From positions 823,501-887,500 of the forward strand of contig NC_135371.1 in assembly GCF_049243985.1 (NCBI RefSeq): DNA of 64,000 nucleotides, written 5' to 3'. Made by a program: the position numbers and the translations under genes. This DNA is from Paroedura picta (Eukaryota > Chordata > Lepidosauria > Squamata > Gekkonidae). Each line of letters begins with the position of its first letter. Positions within the stretch are counted from its first letter, which is position 1. The notes under the pieces are model-generated. The model was not told where the DNA came from. It saw nothing but the letters and a program-made list of their open reading frames with translations, and ran no database searches. Of this stretch, positions 60,431 to 64,000 are shown piece after piece.

Positions 60431-60859
60431 TGCCGGACTCAGGAAAGTGCGGAGGGGGCAGCTGGGATGCTGTGGGGGGGGGCTGTGGGGGGGGGGTTGG
60501 AGCATCTTCCCTGTGAGGAAGGCTGAACAGTCGGGGAGTTTTCCGTTTCTAAAAGAGGCACCTGAGGGGGAGACACAATAGAGGCCCATGGAATTATGGA
60601 CGACGCACAAAGTGGAGACGTTTTCTCTCTCCCCCTCCCAAGGTGGTGGCACACGAGGTCTCCCAAGGAGCAAATAATACTTTGCACAGAGCGATGCAGC
60701 TGTGTCATGTGCTGCTGCAGGCAGTAGTGGTGGCCACAGGAATAAAAAAAGTTTTGGGGAGGAGAGGCCTGTCAATGGCCACTAACCATGGGAGCTGAGT
60801 GGAACCTCCAGATTCAGAGGCAGTCAACCTCTGAATCCCAGAGCCAGGCGGCAGCATCA

Positions 60860-63800
60860 AGAGAAGGCCTCAGCCTCTGCAACCTGTCACTGGACCTTCA
60901 AAGGAGCTGGCTGGCCCCTGGGTGAGACGGGAGGCTGGACTGGAGGGACCCTCCCTGGCCTGACCCAGCAGGGCTCTTCTGAGGGTCTTCTCAGGGGAAG
61001 GCCTCGGCCTCTCTGCCCTGTGGCTGGCCCTGCAGAGGAACTGGCTGGCCCCTCGGTGAGGCGGGAGGCTGGACTGGAGGGACCCTCCCTGGCCTGACCC
61101 AGCAGGGCTCTTCTGAGGGTCTTCTCAGGGGAAGGCCTCGGCCTCTCTGCCCTGTGGCTGGCCCTGCAGAGCAACTGGCTGGCCCCTGGGTGAGACGGGA
61201 GGCTGGACTGGAGGGACCCTCCCTGGCCTGACCCAGCAGGGCTCTTCTGAGGGTCTTCTCAGGGGAAGGCCTCGGCCTCTCTGCCCTGTGGCTGGCCCTG
61301 CAGAGCAACTGGCTGGCCCCCGGGTGAGACGGGAGGCTGGACTGGAGGGACCCTCCCTGGCCTGACCCAGCAGGGCTCTTCTGAGGGTCTTATCAGGGGA
61401 AGGCCTCGGCCTCTCTGCCCTGTGGCTGGCCCTGCAGAGGAACTGGCTGGCCCCTGGGTGAGACGGGAGGCTGGACTGGAGGGACCCTCCCTGGCCTGAC
61501 CCAGCAGGGCTCTTCTGAGCGTCTTCTCAGGGGAAGGCCTCGGCCTCCCTGCCCTGTGGCTGGCCCTGCAGAGGAGCTGGCTGGCCCCCGGGTGAGACGG
61601 GAGGCTGGACTGGAGGTACCCTCCCTGGCCTGACCCAGCAGGGCTCTTCTGAGGGTCTTCTCAGGGGAAGGCCTCGGCCTCTCTGCCCTGTGGCTGGCCC
61701 TGCAGAGGAACTGGCTGGCCCCCGGGTGAGACGGGAGGCTGGACTGGAGGGACCCTCCCTGGCCTGACCCAGCAGGGCTCTTCTGAGGGTCTTATCAGGG
61801 GAAGGCCTCGGCCTCTCTGCCCTGTGGCTGGCCCTGCAGAGGAACTGGCTGGCCCCTGGGTGAGACGGGAGGCTGGACTGGAGGGACCCTCCCTGGCCTG
61901 ACCCAGCAGGGCTCTTCTGAGCGTCTTCTCAGGGGAAGGCCTCGGCCTCCCTGCCCTGTGGCTGGCCCTGCAGAGGAGCTGGCTGGCCCCCGGGTGAGAC
62001 GGGAGGCTGGACTGGAGGTACCCTCCCTGGCCTGACCCAGCAGGGCTCTTCTGAGGGTCTTCTCAGGGGAAGGCCTCGGCCTCTCTGCCCTGTGGCTGGC
62101 CCTGCAGAGGAACTGGCTGGCCCCCGGGTGAGACGGGAGGCTGGACTGGAGGGACCCTCCCTGGCCTGACCCAGCAGGGCTCTTCTGAGCGTCTTCTCAG
62201 GGGAAGGCCTCGGCCTCTCTGCCCTGTGGCTGGCCCTGCAGAGGAACTGGCTGGCCCCTGGGTGAGACGGGAGGCTGGACTGGAGGGACCCTCCCTGGCC
62301 TGACCCAGCAGGGCTCTTCTGAGGGTCTTCTCAGGGGAAGGCCTTGGCCTCTCTGCCCTGTGGCTGGCCCTGCAGAGGAACTGGCTGGCCCCTGGGTGAG
62401 ACGGGAGGCTGGACTGGAGGGACCCTCCCTGGCCTGACCCAGCAGGGCTCTTCTGAGGGTCTTATCAGGGGAAGGCCTCGGCCTCTCTGCCCTGTGGCTG
62501 GCCCTGCAGAGGAACTGGCTGGCCCCTGGGTGAGACGGGAGGCTGGACTGGAGGGACCCTCCCTGGCCTGACCCAGCAGGGCTCTTCTGAGGGTCTTCTC
62601 AGGGGAAGGCCTCGGCCTCCCTGCCCTGTGGCTGGCCCTGCAGAGGAACTGGCTGGCCCCTGGGTGAGACGGGAGGCTGGACTGGAGGGACCCTCCCTGG
62701 CCTGACCCAGCAGGGCTCTTCTGAGGGTCTTCTCAGGGGAAGGCCTTGGCCTCCCTGCCCTGTGGCTGGCCCTGCAGAGGAACTGGCTGGCCCCTGGGTG
62801 AGACGGGAGGCTGGACTGGAGGGACCCTCCCTGGCCTGACCCAGCAGGGCTCTTCTGAGGGTCTTCTCAGGGGAAGGCCTCGGCCTCTCTGCCCTGTGGC
62901 TGGCCCTGCAGAGGAACTGGCTGGCCCCTGGGTGAGACGGGAGGCTGGACTGGAGGGACCCTCCCTGGCCTGACCCAGCAGGGCTCTTCTGAGGGTCTTA
63001 TCAGGGGAAGGCCTCGGCCTCTCTGCCCTGTGGCTGGCCCTGCAGAGGAACTGGCTGGCCCCTGGGTGAGACGGGAGGCTGGACTGGAGGGACCCTCCCT
63101 GGCCTGACCCAGCAGGGCTCTTCTGAGCGTCTTCTCAGGGGAAGGCCTTGGCCTCCCTGCCCTGTGGCTGGCCCTGCAGAGGAACTGGCTGGCCCCCGGG
63201 TGAGACGGGAGGCTGGACTGGAGAGACCCTCCCTGGCCTGACCTAGCAGGGCTCTTCTGGGGGTCTCATCAGGGGAAGGCCTTGGCCTCCCTGCCCTGTG
63301 GCTGGTCCTGCAGAGGAACTGGCTGGCCCCTGGGTGAGACGGGAGGCTGGACTGGAGGGACCCTCCCTGGCCTGACCCAGCAGGGCTCTTCTGAGGGTCT
63401 TCTCAGGGGAAGGCCTCGGCCTCCCTGCCCTGTGGCTGGCCCTGCAGAGGAACTGGCTGGCCCCCGGGTGAGACGGGAGGCTGGACTGGAGGGACCCTCC
63501 CTGGCCTGACCCAGCAGGGCTCTTCTGAGGGTCTTATCAGGGGAAGGCCTCGGCCTCTCTGCCCTGTGGCTGGCCCTGCAGAGGAACTGGCTGGCCCCTG
63601 GGTGAGACGGGAGGCTGGACTGGAGGGACCCTCCCTGGCCTGACCCAGCAGGGCTCTTCTGAGCGTCTTCTCAGGGGAAGGCCTCGGCCTCCCTGCCCTG
63701 TGGCTGGCCCTGCAGAGGAGCTGGCTGGCCCCCGGGTGAGACGGGAGGCTGGACTGGAGGGACCCTCCCTGGCCTGACCCAGCAGGGCTCTTCTGAGGGT

Positions 63801-64000
63801 CTTCTCAGGGGAAGGCCTCGGCCTCTCTGCCCTGTGGCTGGCCCTGCAGAGGAACTGGCTGGCCCCTGGGTGAGACGGGAGGCTGGACTGGAGGGACCCT
63901 CCCTGGCCTGACCCAGCAGGGCTCTTCTGAGGGTCTTCTCAGGGGAAGGCCTTGGCCTCCCTGCCCTGTGGCTGGCCCTGCAGAGGAACTGGCTGGCCCT
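60860..64000. repeat. 134-bp tandem array, about 23 units, continues past window
   Basis: Landmark GGTGAGACGGGAGGCTGG recurs every 134 bp. Units differ by few bases (CTTATCAGG or CTTCTCAGG; GAGCGTC or GAGGGTC; CCTCTCTG or CCTCCCTG). The three-unit set at 61381-61782 is repeated at 61783-62184, a 402-bp higher-order period. Open 75-codon frames within it are by-products. The unit resembles the dispersed repeat at 56023-56155 read on the minus strand. Confidence 0.95.

Noticed and set aside
62344-63509. Three similar 75-codon frames
   Set aside because: By-products of the 134-bp array: three units are 402 nt, so the frame recurs.
60860-64000. CRISPR-like regular array
   Set aside because: No unique spacers; whole units repeat and the genome is vertebrate.

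Overview
The window is nuclear DNA of a squamate reptile, most likely a lizard. The support is a vomeronasal type-2 receptor (V2R) gene, SCAN/KRAB C2H2 zinc-finger genes, Sauria-type SINEs, CR1 LINE 3' ends, a BovB LINE 3' end and many copies of a tRNA-derived SINE with a (CTT)n tail. Gene models were built by hand from splice signals and reading phase; no alignment or search was run.

Layout. 1-5.5 kb: gene 1, minus strand, SCAN-linker-KRAB-zinc finger, running off the left edge. 10.2-16 kb: gene 2, minus, SCAN-linker-zinc finger with no KRAB (602 aa model). 18.7-24.9 kb: gene 3, minus, SCAN-linker-KRAB-zinc finger (804 aa model), with a decayed finger tail downstream of its stop. Genes 1-3 are tandem paralogues, and the duplicated unit includes a CpG-island promoter and a noncoding first exon. 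27.0-27.8 kb: V2R pseudogene, minus. 30.1-39.8 kb: V2R gene, plus, six exons that join in frame to 863 aa. 45.2-49.7 kb: gene 4, minus, KRAB-zinc finger (413 aa model). 57.8-58.04 kb: CpG island and a first coding exon, plus strand, of an unrecognised secreted or membrane protein. 60.86-64 kb: tandem array with a 134-bp period running off the right edge.

The zinc-finger genes look like a lineage-expanding family of DNA-binding repressors; the V2R is a chemosensory receptor. The two groups share a neighbourhood and no evident pathway. Nothing resembles a new multi-gene system. The less usual observations are the phase-symmetric linker+KRAB exon pair missing from gene 2, the promoter and first exon shared by three paralogues, two tandem arrays built from pieces of dispersed repeats, a 53-bp exact direct repeat around a SINE, and short hAT-like hairpin elements with exact 8-bp target duplications.
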